A DNA stretch of 64,000 nucleotides, taken from positions 434,001 through 498,000 of the forward strand of contig OZ014414.1 in NCBI GenBank assembly GCA_963965975.1. The letters run 5' to 3'. Numbering within the stretch: the first letter of the stretch is position 1; every line of letters begins with the position of its first letter. Shown piece after piece: positions 1-11,885 of this stretch. This stretch comes from Xestospongia bergquistia (taxonomy: Eukaryota > Porifera > Demospongiae > Haplosclerida > Petrosiidae). Made by a program: the position numbers and the translations under genes. The notes beneath the pieces are model-generated. The model saw only the letters and a program-made list of their open reading frames with translations. It was not told the DNA's origin and did no database searches.

Positions 1-109
1 GTAATATATATATGAAATATGTATGTATTACGCATGTATAATGTAATTAATTCATCATGAATATCATTAATATTATTGTTACATATGTTTTACACATACA
101 CTCGTGCAG

Positions 110-1372
110 TTTGTATTCTCAGCCAGTGAGCTTCCACCTCACGTACCCATTCCTCAACATTTAGAGATGTCATTTCTACCAGCTCCACCTCGGACTATTT
201 TCTTTTGTTGCTTAGAGCCTCCTACATCTGTGGGAGGTGAGACTGTACTGTGTGATTTTAAGAAAGTTTATGATGAAATGGATCCTAATATTAGACAAGA
301 ATTTGAAGACAAAGGAGTAAGATAGAATTATACATTATTCTGTCTTAGACTCTTTGTAATAACTTCATATTCTATTATTTTAATAGCCTAAGATCCTCAT
401 AATCATTCCTTCAGACTCATATGCACTTTGTAGACTCATTTCTATATTTTCATAATTCCAGGTGACCTGTATTCGTAACTACATTGGCAAAAAGACCCTA
501 TTAACAGATCCTACAATGCTCAAAGGATGGCAAGATGTATTTGATACTGATGATAAGGAGATTGTTGAACAGGAGTGTCGAAAAACTGAAGTGGAATACC
601 AATGGAAAAAGAATAATGGACTCCGACTTATGACAACTGAGGCTGCTGTTGAAGAACATCCTGATACTGGGGATAAGATCTGGTTTAATCATACTAGTGT
701 GAGTAATGGGTAGATATCCATATGTAATATGGTAATGTGTGGATGTATCCAAATTTATTTAATAACTGACTTCAACAGTATTATTTTTTACTACTACTTT
801 TTTCTTAGACTTTTCACTGGTCAATGATACCTGACGAATATTATCGTATCTACAAACGAACAGGGTGGATACGATATTACCTCTTGTCATGGGTGGCATG
901 GCTAGCCAAATTGATACTGCTTTACTTCCTTGGACCAATGAATGTTGGGTTTCATACTAAATTTGGAGATGGGAGTGAGATCCCAGAGAGATATCAGCGT
1001 CATTTAAGAGATATTTTGTGGAAGAATATGGTCTTCAATCGCTGGGAGTTAGGAGACCTTGTGATGATTGATAACTTTCGTATATCACATGGACGCCAGG
1101 TAACCAGAATTATCTGTTTAATTCATCCATCTTTTGATCTATCCATCCATTCTCCCTTCTTAGTGATCTATATTCTGTCCCTTTGTCCATTCATCTATAT
1201 CTATTCATCCATTCAACTAACCATTATCATTTCATTTGTCTATCACCTATTTTTCATCTTTTAGCCATTTAGTGGCAAAAGAAAAGTGGTTGTTGCTTGG
1301 TCACGTCCTACTCCTAAACCAAGTGTTCAAAAGAGAAAATCAATACAAACTAAAACTATTAATGTCCAATAA
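110..1372 (+). CDS. TauD/clavaminate-synthase-like Fe(II)/2-oxoglutarate dioxygenase, 3' part
   Basis: Four exons, 110-316, 462-698, 809-1099 and 1265-1372, all joined in phase 0; earlier exons lie left of the window, so the N-terminus is missing. The visible 237-residue part has the family landmarks. The iron-binding H-x-E is in PQHLEM (His codon 158-160, Glu 164-166). It is followed by IFFCCLEPP and GGETVLCD, the usual strand after the motif. The distal iron His is in ISHGRQPFSGKR (codon 1088-1090), with a nearby Arg for 2-oxoglutarate. H-x-E rather than H-x-D is the variant known from clavaminate synthase. The tail after the core is basic (PKPSVQKRKS). AATAAA overlaps the stop codon. Substrate cannot be told from sequence. 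Donors are gtaaga, gtgagt and gtaacc. Confidence 0.85.
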
Positions 1373-2010
1373 ATATATTGTCATATTATATCATGTACTA
1401 TAGTAATAGTTAGTGAGTGCAGAATTACCTAAATCATGGAATTATGAAATTATATCTTTTCCCAGATCACCTAGTTAATCTATCAGAGTTGGTCAATACT
1501 TATTCTTATCTAAGAAATAGATCGTTTTGTCTCTGACATCTAGATGCTTATTGCTCAATTATGTCATCACAATATGGCCTCTTCCTTCACATGTATTAAA
1601 TGTCTGCATGGGAGGCAACAAGAAGTGACTAAAGACGAGAATATTTCTCTGGGAATATTGCCACAGGAATTGGTATATTATATATTCATGACTACTTTGA
1701 TCAATAAATGGGTGGAGAAATAATTCTAATATGCAAAATTCAACTATATTATAATTTCTCTATTTTGCTTGACTTTATCTTAATGCAACTCGAGCAAATC
1801 CATGCAGTAGTTGGTGGAATGTCCACATCATCACTGCTAGACTAAAAAAATTATATAATACTTTTTAGACTATACAATAAAGTCTAACTTTATTATAACA
1901 GGGTTAAATATTAATTGCCATATTGCTAGTGAAGGTATATACTTCCAGAGACGTGATAAGGGTGATATATCATTACATTCAGTGGAGAGTGGAGATTGAA
2001 GTAATCTTGA
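1373..2010. other. Intergenic; 5' part of first duplicated unit
   Basis: No coding exon seen. From about 1430 the sequence matches the stretch starting at about 3142. It therefore holds the upstream and probable promoter region of the first Death-domain-only gene, including a conserved block just before the ATG (1961-2010) that recurs at 3961-4010. Confidence 0.6.
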
Positions 2011-2322
2011 ATGTCTACACAACAGCAAAGTCAAGCAACAAAGGAAAACAATATGACAAGTGGTAAGAACCAAAGAACAGTACCTATGATATTTTAAAGT
2101 TTAGAGTTTAATTAACTGTCCATATCTCATCCTAGTACTCTACTTTCTTAGCTAGTATTAGTTAATATAGTATCATAGATTTTATTAAGATAACTTATAA
2201 TGAGTGTTGTAAATTAAAACAACACTTGTACAAATTAAACTATCTTAAATTTCACTGAATAACTATGACAAATGTAATTGCAGTGAAAATTAAATTTATA
2301 GTATATGTATACTATTGTGATG

Positions 2323-2388
<66 letters not shown>

Positions 2389-2766
2389 GGTAGATTGGAC
2401 AAGATCATTCACACAAAACTTGTTGATCCTAATGATGTAGATTTACAGCTGGTTCCTATCTGTTCTAAGTGGCATCAATTTGGCAGTGCTTTTAAAGTAC
2501 CCTTTGATTTTTTAGAGGAGTTAGAAGAAAGCAATTATTCAAATAAAAGGCGACTGACGAAAGTCATTAATAAATGGCATCAAAAAGACTCTGAAGATAA
2601 CGTTCGTAACTGGGATACAGTTCTGAAAATTGTGAAAGGACCTTTGATTGATAATTTGAAACATGCCAATGAAATATATGAGTGGCTAGGTAAAGAGGAA
2701 CAACTTGCTAGGTATGAGAAAGAACCAGATAAATATCAATATGATATTCCACCAGATCATACATAA
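2011..2766 (+). CDS. Death-domain-only protein, copy 1
   Basis: Two exons: 2011-2062 (MSTQQQSQ..., 17 codons plus one base) and 2390-2766, split at phase 1, giving 142 residues. Exon 2 encodes a single Death-fold domain: LDKIIHTKLVDPNDV, then the family core KWHQFGSAF, KVINKWHQ, NWDTVLKIV and EIYEWL, which map onto helices 1 to 6. No other domain, signal peptide or membrane segment is seen. It is probably a cytosolic adaptor or decoy acting by homotypic Death-domain contact. The intron ends in an uninterrupted ATT repeat right up to the acceptor AG. The leader and first exon are shared with copy 2 at 4011-4768. Death-domain assignment is firm; the partner is unknown. Confidence 0.85.
2323..2387. 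repeat. ATT microsatellite abutting a splice acceptor
   Basis: About 21 ATT triplets run directly into the TAG acceptor of copy-1 exon 2. The repeat takes the place of the polypyrimidine tract. Confidence 0.95.
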
Positions 2767-4010
2767 TATTGTCAAACTCTGAACACTTTACATGCTGGAT
2801 ACATAAAATAGCAAACATTCCACTTTAATGAGCTAATTTAGATCTTTTATTGTTATTTTGCACATATGAAATAATATTTTCTCTTTTGTACATGATACAT
2901 TAGTTTTGTTTTGCAAATAAAACAGTCTAGTTTTGTCTAAGCACTTCCTGGTAGAGACTTCTAATTGATATTGTATGAAACTACTTCCCCTTTGCTCTTT
3001 GCTTAGAATGTAAAGTTGTAAGGAACTGGTACAATGTAACATGTCACCTCATTGTATGCATAGTAGCTATAATCATTATTGTACATACCTACAACCCAAT
3101 GTCCCATAATGAATTCTATTTAAACAAATTGAAAATTGGAATCATGGAATTATGAAATTATATATTTTCCCAGACTACCTACCTAGTTAATCTATCAGAG
3201 CTCAGAGCTGGTCAATACTTATTCTTATCTAATAAATAGATCATTTTGTCTCTGGCGTCTAGATGCCTATTGCTTAATCAGATACTATGTCATCATGTGA
3301 CTTCATGATGACATAGTATCTGATTATCTGATCTCTCATGCAGACAATTCATTATCAAATGAATTGTCTGCATGAGAGACAATAAGAAGTGACTAAAGAC
3401 GGGAATGTTTCCATAAGAATATTGTCACAGGAATTGGTATATTATATATTCATGACAACTTAGATCAATCAGTGGGTGGAGAAAATAATTTGAATGTGGA
3501 AAACTTAATTATTATAATTATTGTCAACTATTATAATCATTCCTTTATTTTGTTTGACTTTATCTTAATGTAACTCGAGCAAATTCACGCAGCAGTTGGT
3601 GGAATATCCACATCATCACTGCTGGACTAAAATAAAATTATAACACTTTTCAGATTAAATAACACATGCCTAACTTTATGATAATAGGGTTAAATAATTA
3701 TTGGTGTTTCACACAGGGTTCATCCCATGAGATCAACTCTCACATAATCAACTCTTTTGATCAATCCCAGAGATCAACTCCCTTTGAACAATTAGTAAAT
3801 AGTGTCATACTCTTTGAACAATTATCACACTTAGCTTTTAACACCAGTTTCTTTGAGCAATTAACTTTAGCATATCAAAGTCTGGTCATAGCTCCACAAG
3901 TATAAAAGCTCTCAATTCCACGCGGTACAATTACTGGTGAAGGCGTGAACATTACAGTGGAGACGTGTATCATTACATTCAGTGGAGAGTGGAGATTGAA
4001 GTAATCTTGA
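2767..4010. other. 3' flank of copy 1 and upstream region of copy 2
   Basis: No supportable gene. Short open frames on either strand lack splice sites and similarity to neighbours. The unit boundary lies near 3140. From there to 4010 is the copy-2 version of the upstream region, with inserted hairpins and a leader (3700-3900) absent from copy 1. Confidence 0.5.
3276..3379. repeat. Two adjacent perfect inverted repeats
   Basis: Hairpin 1 has 22-b arms 3276-3297 and 3304-3325 with a 6-b loop. Hairpin 2 has 22-b arms 3332-3353 and 3358-3379 with a 4-b loop. Both are perfect and sit only in unit 2. Unit 1 has an unpaired, diverged version at 1556-1620. Confidence 0.95.
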
Positions 4011-4318
4011 ATGTCTACACAACAGCAAAGTCAAGCAACAACAAAAGGAAAAGATATGACAAGTGGTAAGAACCAAATAACAGCACCTGTGATATTTGAA
4101 AGTTTATGATATTTTAAACCGTAGTAATCTACTTTCTTAACTAGTAATTGTAATATTATAGATTTGATTAAGATAACTTATAAGGAGTGTTGTTGTAATA
4201 GTAAACTTTACGACTTTAATTGAAAACAATACTTGTACAAACTATCTTAAATTTCACTGAATAACTATGAAAAATGTAATTGCGTAAAAAAATTTAATAT
4301 AGTGTATGTATTATTGTA

Positions 4319-4390
<72 letters not shown>

Positions 4391-4768
4391 GGTAGATTGG
4401 ACAAGATCATTCACACAAAACTTGTTGATCCTAATGATGTAGATTTACAGCTGGTTCCTATCTGTTCTAAGTGGCATCAATTTGGCAGTGCTTTTAAATT
4501 ACCCTTTGATTTTTTAGTGGAGTTAGAAGAAAGCAATTATTCAAACAAAAGGCGACTGACGAAAGTCATTAATAAATGGCATCAAAAAGACTCTGAAGAT
4601 AACGTTCGTAACTGGGATACAGTTCTGAAAATTGTGAAAGGACCTTTGATTGATAATTTGAAACATGCCAATGAAATATATGAGTGGCTAGGTAAAGAGG
4701 AACAACTTGCTAGGTATGAGAAAGAACCAGATAAATATCAATATGATATTCCACCAGATCACACATAA
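4011..4768 (+). CDS. Death-domain-only protein, copy 2
   Basis: Exons 4011-4065 and 4392-4768, phase 1 split, 143 residues. It is the tandem duplicate of 2011-2766. The Death domain differs by only a few residues (for example KLPFDFLVELEE against KVPFDFLEELEE) and the N-terminal leader by a few more (QATTKGKDM). As in copy 1, the intron ends with a long ATT repeat joined to the acceptor. The intact frame in both copies suggests both are expressed or very recently duplicated. Role inferred as for copy 1: a small cytosolic Death-domain adaptor. Confidence 0.85.
4319..4389. repeat. ATT microsatellite abutting a splice acceptor
   Basis: Second instance of the ATT run directly before an acceptor AG, slightly longer than that in copy 1. 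Confidence 0.95.
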
Positions 4769-5302
4769 CATTGTCAAACTCTGAACACTTTACATGCTGG
4801 ATACATAAAATAGCAAACATTCCACTTTAATGAGCTAATTTAGATCTTTTATTGTTATTTTGTGAATATGAAATAATATTTTCTCTTTTGTACATGATAC
4901 ATTATTTCAAAACAATAGAGCAGTCTAATTTTGTCCAAACACTTCCTGGTAGAGACTTCTAACTGATATTGTTAACATGTATGAAACTACTTCCCCTTTG
5001 TTCTTTGTTTGAAATGCAAAGTTATAAGGAACTAGTGTGATGTAAGATATAGCCTCATTGTATGCACAATAGCTATAACCATTAGTGTACTATATACCTA
5101 TAACTCAATGTTCCATAATGAATCCTATTTAAACAAATTTTTATAAACAAGCCACAAGGCTAACCCAAGTCTGATGACTGGAACAACTCTCTTTGATGTC
5201 AGATATAAATGACTCATGTTTATAAGTATGTATGATAATTATGGGTGTGTCTAAAAGAATAAACAGAGCTATGAATATTTAATTACCTGAGTCATCTTCA
5301 GG
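4769..5302. other. Intergenic
   Basis: The 3' flank of duplicated unit 2 to about 5137, then unique sequence up to the next gene. No coding signal seen. Confidence 0.5.
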
Positions 5303-8300
5303 ATGTCTGTGTGTCCTTACCACTCATCTCGATGGAGAGCAGTGACACAACATGTCATTAATTGTATGAGAGGAATTGATCTCATTAGCGGATGTCATTG
5401 TAGAGTCTTCCCCCGTCTTGTGTGTGTATGTCCCAGTAAGTATGAAATGGATTCACATTTAGAGGGGTAGGTCCATGCTTTGAAATGTTTAAAAAAATGG
5501 ACAAATATCATTAAATGGACAGTTAGGAATTGATCCACATCACAAAATAGACAAATAATTATTAATAGTTATTAAGTTAAAATGATTATTAAATAACTCT
5601 AATACAAACAAAATAAATGTTCTTTACTACTTACAAACTTTAGTGTTTTTAATATAAATGTTTTGATAGTGTTCCCTTATTATTACAAATCGGGTCACAT
5701 ATGAATACTTAGAACAAGATCAATGGAGATGTGAAAATTTTATCATTTACTACTGTTCTTATAAATAGGTAAAGGATCAAAATGGTCTCTCCCACGTTTC
5801 TCACAAGATATCCTTGTCTCATGGATAAAGAATTTAATTGCATCCAAACCTCAGGACAAATATATCAAGTTAGCACCACCTCTTAAGTTATTGTATGATG
5901 GTTATCTACATACTGAGAGAGAAGAGGAAAAAGAAGCTCTTATTAGAATCCTTTTAGTAATATATCTAGTATGTCATGGTAAGTAAGTAAATTTACAAAT
6001 TAACAAAGTGTCTGTATTATGAGGAAACTTGCTCTTGTCCCTTGATAATATTTTATTATTTTAACAACAAACCTTTATATTGAGAACAACTCTATTCCTT
6101 GGAGGCTGTCTTTATAATTAAAGACAGTTTATTAAGCTTATTCTAATACTGTAGTATTATATTATTATTATATTATATTATTAGTATGTTATTAATATAT
6201 TATTAGTATATTATTAGTATATTATTATTATATTATATTATTAGTATGTTATTAATATGTTATTAATATATTATTAGTATATTATTAGTATATTATTAGT
6301 ATATTATTAGTATATTATATTATTAGTATGTTATTAATATATTATTAGTATATTATTAGTATATTATTAGTATATTATATTATTAGTATGTTATTAATAT
6401 ATTATTAGTATATTATTAGTATATTATTTAATCTATTATGGATGGGTTACATATTAAAGGTACCAATGTGTCCACACTAGATCTAGAGGAGATATACTGT
6501 GACATAATATAATGGTTTATACATTATGTTAGACATTGTACTCCCTTGTCTCATTCACAGGTAACACAGGTATTTTAGAACCTAACTATGAGGCAGTAAA
6601 ATCTCCAGACCCTCAAGTTTCCATACTACCAGATCCAGAACCAGATCTTGAGATTAAAGTCTTCTACTTAGATATCCCAACCACACCCACTCAATACATT
6701 GGCACTTTAATTGGTAAAAATGGCGTCCATCTCAAAGCTCTTTGTGAGAAATATAACATTACATCAATACATCTTGGAGAAGAAAGGGAAAAAGGAGGTA
6801 CCCGGACTGGACGGAGAAGGATTAAACCTGTATTTATATATTCCAATCCTGTAAAGGTGACTTACCAATTTGAGTCTGGTAAAGAGAGGGTTTCCCTCTT
6901 TGAGGCAGCATTACATGAGAAAGTGGAGGAAATAAAGAATAAACGCGAACAACATTTTCAAAATGTGAATTATTATCGTTAAAGTCTCAATTTTTCCTTA
7001 TATATATTTTTAGGTTCAAAGCTATAAAAAAATCCAGGAAGAGAGAGCTCGTACATGGAGAAAGCAAAGAGAAATGCAACATGTGACAGCTGTAAATACT
7101 AGCTTAGGTATATTACATACAATTGTTATAGTCGGCCATTTTGTATATTCCATTATGTACTTCAATGTAATATGTCTATTAAGAATTTTTTTGAGTCATA
7201 GATCAAATCATATCTACATATGTCAATTATATGTGTATCAATTATATATCCATTACATCAATTATATATCCATTATATTAATCCATATATCCATTACATC
7301 AATTATATATCCATTATATTAATTAATATATCCATTATGTCAATCATATATCTATTACATCAATTATATATCCATTATATTAATCCATATATCCATTACA
7401 TCAATTATATATCCATTATATTAATTAATATATCCATTATGTCAAGTATATATCCATTATTTATATCTCCAGAACAATACATTGATAGTAAAGAAGTTGC
7501 ACAAAACAAATTCTCAAATAAACAAGGAAAGAACAAAGATAGAGAAAGGTTTGTTGACTACGCCTGACAACAAATGTATTAGTGCCAACTCATCTAAACA
7601 AGTTATAACTAGTTATAACAATTAATGTAGAAACTAATTAGGCAAACTAAATTGCTATATTTACATGTCCAGTCATTGATTGAATGTTCCGTGTAATAAT
7701 GTTGTTTAGTTTTATTTAAGTTTTATAGTTTTCTTTATCTATAATCTTGTTCACTCTTAGAGGTAGATTAGCTTGAAATGCTAATTGACTCATAGAAAGC
7801 TCTGTTCTCTTTTGAGGATCTCAATTATATATATGATGGTTGATGATTATAATTGTCATTATTACATATTTATTTATCATCTTGGGTTCTTGTACTATAG
7901 CTTCTATTCTGGGATCTCCATTTAATTCTGTTATCAATGACATTTTCTGTTAAATGTACAAGTATATTTGTAGCATTGATAAATGAGTAAGAGAGAAAGA
8001 GCACTTTTGAGCTGTCACAAATTCCATAATATTTTACTCTGTTCTAAATACTACTGCCTTTGTATTTGTAGTTACCAATGCTCTGTGTGGCCAAATAATT
8101 TATAAATGAATCATTCCAGAATACCTAACATTTTGGGATTAGACATTCTTGGATGGTTTCTGATAAATGTACCTTGTTTATATTTTGTCAGTAAAATATG
8201 ACAGTAATTGCTTGATATGTAACCAGCTGGTCAGAAAATGCGTTAATTAAAAGTTATAAAATTGCTAAGAAATAGGTGTTATATTAATATTATACTTAAT

Positions 8301-8901
8301 ATATTAGACTATTAGGGACTAAATCATACAATATTAAACAAATTAGATTTGATAAAGTGACACTAAACAATGATGTCTTTTTAGGACAAAGAACAAAGGT
8401 TCTACTTCGATATTAACTGACAGTCGATGTCTTCATTGTTTGGGGCCTTACTCTACAGAACAATCACAATGTCAATATCATCCTGGATTTATTAGTAAGA
8501 AGATTGATCAACATTAATTAATGATACACACTTTCTCTCTCTTTCTTTTTAGTTGACAAGAGACATAAAAAGAAAAAATTCAAAGCTTGGAGTTGTTGTG
8601 GTCGTGGTTACCGTAGCAACACTTCAATTCATGAAGAACACCTCAGGACAGGGTAAGTTATAACTACTTAATATGTTCTCCATAAATGTACTTTATAAGA
8701 TACACCACACTCACTAACCACTAGTGTCCTTCATGCAATGTACATGTGTAAACATTTCATTGTCCATTTTTATCTATTAGATGTACTATTGGTCAACATA
8801 TTTGGAGACCTCACAAATCTAGTAAAGCTCATTCAAAACTTAGCACTAGTGACAAAGATAGCAGAGAAGATATTGTTGTCATGGCAACAAGTACTCCATA
8901 A
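5303..8901 (+). CDS. KH-domain + CHORD-like zinc-binding protein
   Basis: Eight exons: 5303-5435, 5769-5978, 6561-6964, 7014-7107, 7473-7548, 8385-8494, 8553-8652 and 8781-8901. They join in frame to 415 residues. The N-terminus has a CPYH...H-x3-C cluster resembling a CHHC finger. The middle has a KH-type RNA-binding core with the GxxG loop (LIGKNGVHLKALCEKY). The C-terminus matches the CHORD pattern: CLHC, CQYHPG, AWSCC and GCTIGQH. KH domains bind single-stranded nucleic acid and CHORD domains bind zinc and often HSP90 partners. The combination suggests an RNA-linked scaffold; that function is inference. Introns carry two AT-rich minisatellites. The start is the first ATG of exon 1; an acceptor-like CAG just before it means an upstream exon cannot be excluded. 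Confidence 0.75.
6155..6435. repeat. AT-rich minisatellite in intron
   Basis: Repeated TATTATTAGTATATTAT-type units with higher-order periodicity, inside intron 2 of the KH/CHORD gene. Confidence 0.9.
7200..7460. repeat. Minisatellite in intron
   Basis: Repeats of ATATATCCATTA with alternating CATCAAT and TATTAAT, forming a roughly 40-b higher-order unit within intron 4 of the KH/CHORD gene. Open frames across it are by-products of the repeat. Confidence 0.9.
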
Positions 8902-9057
8902 CTCTGAATAGTTATTGTAATATATATATAGCACATGTTATAATTGTGATGCTTTTTATAAGAAATATTTGGTTACTCCCAAAACTTACCCTTTGTGGTT
9001 TTTACTAAGCAAACATTTTCACTTGCAAAGCTACTGACTGGTAGTGAAATTGAAAAA

Positions 9058-9498
9058 ATGTCAGATAACAAACGTAAGTTTGATAAATAAAATTACACAA
9101 GATGTGTATACTCCCTGTACAATATCTTTTTGTATATTTACACTTTTACAGATGATATAAATAAAATCATTTGTACCAAAGATGTTGATCCATATGACGT
9201 CATTGATCAACTAGCTGATATCAGTTCTAACTGGTATTCACTGGGTGATGCTCTTAGAGTTGACTTCAATGATCTAAATAGCTTACAACAAGGAAATGAT
9301 TCAGATCAAGTACGACTTAGTAAAGTTATACAAATCTGGTATAAAACTGCTGAGAAGACAAATTGGGCTGTTATACTGGAAGCTGTGGAGGGACAGATCC
9401 TTAGAAATGAGAGAAAGGGGAGAGAAATACGTGAATGGTTGTCTAAAGACCCTCAATTTACTAAGTATATGGAGAAACCAAACAAATTTAAATGTTAG
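9058..9498 (+). CDS. Death-domain-only protein, copy 3
   Basis: Exon 1 at 9058-9073 encodes only MSDNK plus one base. Exon 2 at 9152-9498 encodes the Death domain; phase 1 split, 120 residues. Core motifs: DINKIICTK, NWYSLGDALRV, KVIQIWYKT, NWAVILEAVEG and REIREWL. It follows the KH/CHORD gene by only 156 b on the same strand. An AATAAA at 9537-9542 is a likely polyadenylation signal. It shares the tiny first exon, phase and domain with the other small Death-domain genes in the window, so it belongs to the same family. Role inferred as a cytosolic adaptor or competitor. Confidence 0.82.
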
Positions 9499-10251
9499 TA
9501 TGTAAGTGTGTGTAGTAGATATTGGAAGATTTTGAAAATAAAGTTTTTGTTAATTGGTTTTTAATTTCTATCCAAAATTTCAATAATTAAGTAATTATAT
9601 AAATGAAAATTATAGCATTAATTTACATGTTTACATGAACTTAGTTTTATATTATGACATTATTATAATCTATTATTAAAATACAATTTAAAACTTCTTG
9701 TGTTGTATGATATTGTCCACATGAATCCATCAAGTGAGCAGGGTCAGTTGTCTTAGAGGTAGTAAGTACACTTTCATTATGTGGTTACTCACTCAACTAT
9801 TGACTGAAATAACAATTATGTCAATGTCACCAGGTTTCCCGAGAACCATTGAACTACATATATTTGTCATTGATATGTGTAATAATTGTATTAGAGATTG
9901 CTCAAATGTATCATATAAGAACATATCAAGACATGCTTTTAATCAGATCAATGTATAGCTTCATCCCCAGACCTACACTCGTGTATAGGTCTGGGAATGA
10001 GACTAATCCAGCGTACTGATCTGTGACACTTTCATTCAACACAGATACACATTAACTGGGCATATCTCTCTTTTTGGAGCATTATTTTAGTTGTACTATT
10101 GTAGACTCGTAGGTGTGTCAACTATATAAATTTATTAATGATAAGGTATTTAATTTTAAGGGACTCATTGTAGCCACACCCTATCACAGAGTTGGGCCCT
10201 GATTTTGTTTACTCCTACAGACGAAGGCAATAAAACGAGTTTTCTGAAGAA
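9499..10251. other. Intergenic with a short palindromic element
   Basis: No gene. At 9967-10006 lies a palindromic CAGACCTA...TAGGTCTGG followed by GAGACTAA. Longer relatives occur at 42052-42109, 43700-43745 and 51977-52028. A conserved-looking leader precedes the next start codon. Confidence 0.55.
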
Positions 10252-11885
10252 ATGTCACGTAAGTTATCGTTTACATATATATTAGGGTACTTTAGTGTTG
10301 TATGATATCAAGAATTCGTGGTCTCTGTCTGTGCCTCGCGTTTATTTAGCTTGTAGGCGATAGCAACCCTTTTGTTTACGTGTTTAGATTTGGGATAGGG
10401 GGCCTTCTTGTAAAAGTGGGAAGCATATCTTTTGACTACATTTTTACGTCGCCCTATTGAAAAGTGGAGTGGAAAAGTCTGCTTGCTAGACTAGTACTAT
10501 CTATACACTTTGTTTATTAAGTATGTACCAATCAGATATGTTAACTTGTATAGTATCAATATTCATGAGATGCTGAAAACATCACCTGACTAACTTCAAT
10601 TATAGTATACATTACCATAGATACTCAACCTGTGCTACAACAACACTAAAATGACAAAAATTAATATTTTTTATAAATTTTAAAAATGATGCTAACAAAA
10701 TTTTCCCAATTTATGGTAATTGGTTTAATAATTCTATACACACTGTATACCAGTATATCAGTGTGTTTAAATTGTGGTAGGAACATATGAAGAGAGATAA
10801 TGTTTTCAGCTAAAACCTTTATACTTTGACCATATATGGATGTGCTAATACCTCTAAATTTTTGTGGTATAATTATTTTACTACAAATTAGTAACCAGGA
10901 GGTGTATATACAGAGAAGATCCTTAAGCATGCTATTTTAAAGCAGTATACTGTTAGTTTTAACATAGCATATTATGTTAGAATGATACTCTATTGCAGTT
11001 ATATGAGTGATTGTTGAAAATTACTTTAGTCAAAGGAAAAATGTCTTAGAGTGCCAGTTTGGAATGAACTTTCACGACTTTTTTCTTTTTAGAGTGAAGA
11101 GTTTCTTTTAGGATCTTTGTTTCTTTAGGCACTTTTTTTCTTGGGGCTGGCTTCTTAGTATAATGTTGAATCTGAAACACAAAGTATCTTTACTTTTGTA
11201 TTGCTTAATGACAATGTTTGAGTAGAACTGAGACATCACTTAAACTGTAAACAGATGTTCATTAATTAGATTGTCAAGTTCTCTTTTGATTTTTGACATG
11301 TGTTGAGCTGGAAGGGGTGGGACATATAACCTATGAGAGGAAGTGATTTCCGGGCCATACCCAGAAGTAAATCTGAAAGTCACTTCCTCTTCAAAGGTAT
11401 AGTATTAAACTTCCCAATGAAATACAATCTTCCTATATACTTTCAAGATCCTCATTTCAATGTATATACTTTCAAGCTACATTGTGGCATATAATATCTT
11501 AACAATTTTTATATATAATTATTTTTATACAGATAATATACGTAATATCATTTATACAAAGCTAGTTGATCATAATGATGTGGCTGAGCAACTAAGTGGA
11601 CTTAGTGCCAAGTGGTACACTATTGGAAACGCCTTCAGGGTGGATGACAATGAACTAGACTCTTTAGAAACAAGCAACAGAACAAACATTCAAAGGCTCC
11701 AAAGGGTTGTCAGGTTATGGCATGATGATACTAAGAATATACGTAACTGGGATGCAGTTTTGAAAGTTGTGGAAGGACGTTTGATTAAGAATTTGAAAGT
11801 AGCTGGTGAAATACGTGAATGGCTTGCTCAAGATCCTCAATTTACCACATATACGAACAAACCAGATGTATACCCTCGTCCATAG
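10252..11885 (+). CDS. Death-domain-only protein, copy 4
   Basis: Exon 2, 11533-11885, is a clear Death domain: NIRNIIYTKLVDHNDV, KWYTIGNAFRV, RVVRLWHDD, NWDAVLKVVEG and EIREWLAQDPQF. The best matching first exon is 10252-10258 (ATGTCAC followed by gtaagt), which gives the correct phase and a 119-residue product. This makes an unusually long intron of about 1.27 kb, which holds a decayed minus-strand copy of the Lys-rich gene. The first exon is inferred from family structure (tiny ATG exon, phase 1); a nearer, unrecognised exon is possible. The domain itself is secure. Confidence 0.75.
11046..11236 (-). pseudogene. Decayed copy of the Lys/Pro-rich protein gene
   Basis: The start matches the gene at 13187-13537 (MSQFYSNIVIKQYK against MSEFYSNVVLKQYK). 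Then a net loss of four bases shifts the frame. After the shift the other frame continues with QHYTKKPAPRKKVPK and a Lys-rich tail. The PKL repeat end is absent. It lies antisense inside the intron of the Death-domain gene at 10252-11885. Confidence 0.7.

Larger units (their letters stand above)
1430..5140 (+). repeat. Tandem segmental duplication (two units)
   Basis: Unit 1 is about 1430-3138 and unit 2 about 3142-5137. Both start with the same stretch (ATCATGGAATTATGAAATTA), carry the same promoter, a two-exon Death-domain gene and the same 3' flank, and end at a matching CTATTTAAACAAATT. Unit 2 is longer because of inserted sequence, including twin hairpins at 3276-3379 and a longer leader. 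The coding exons are almost identical while the flanks have drifted by indels. Confidence 0.9.

Noticed and set aside
3666..3905. Plus-strand open frame upstream of Death-domain copy 2
   Set aside because: Lies in the inserted leader, has no counterpart in copy 1, no splice logic and low-complexity-like repeats of TTTGAACAATT.
7074..7567. Long Ile/Tyr-rich open frames
   Set aside because: They are translations of an AT-rich minisatellite; only 7473-7548 is a real exon.
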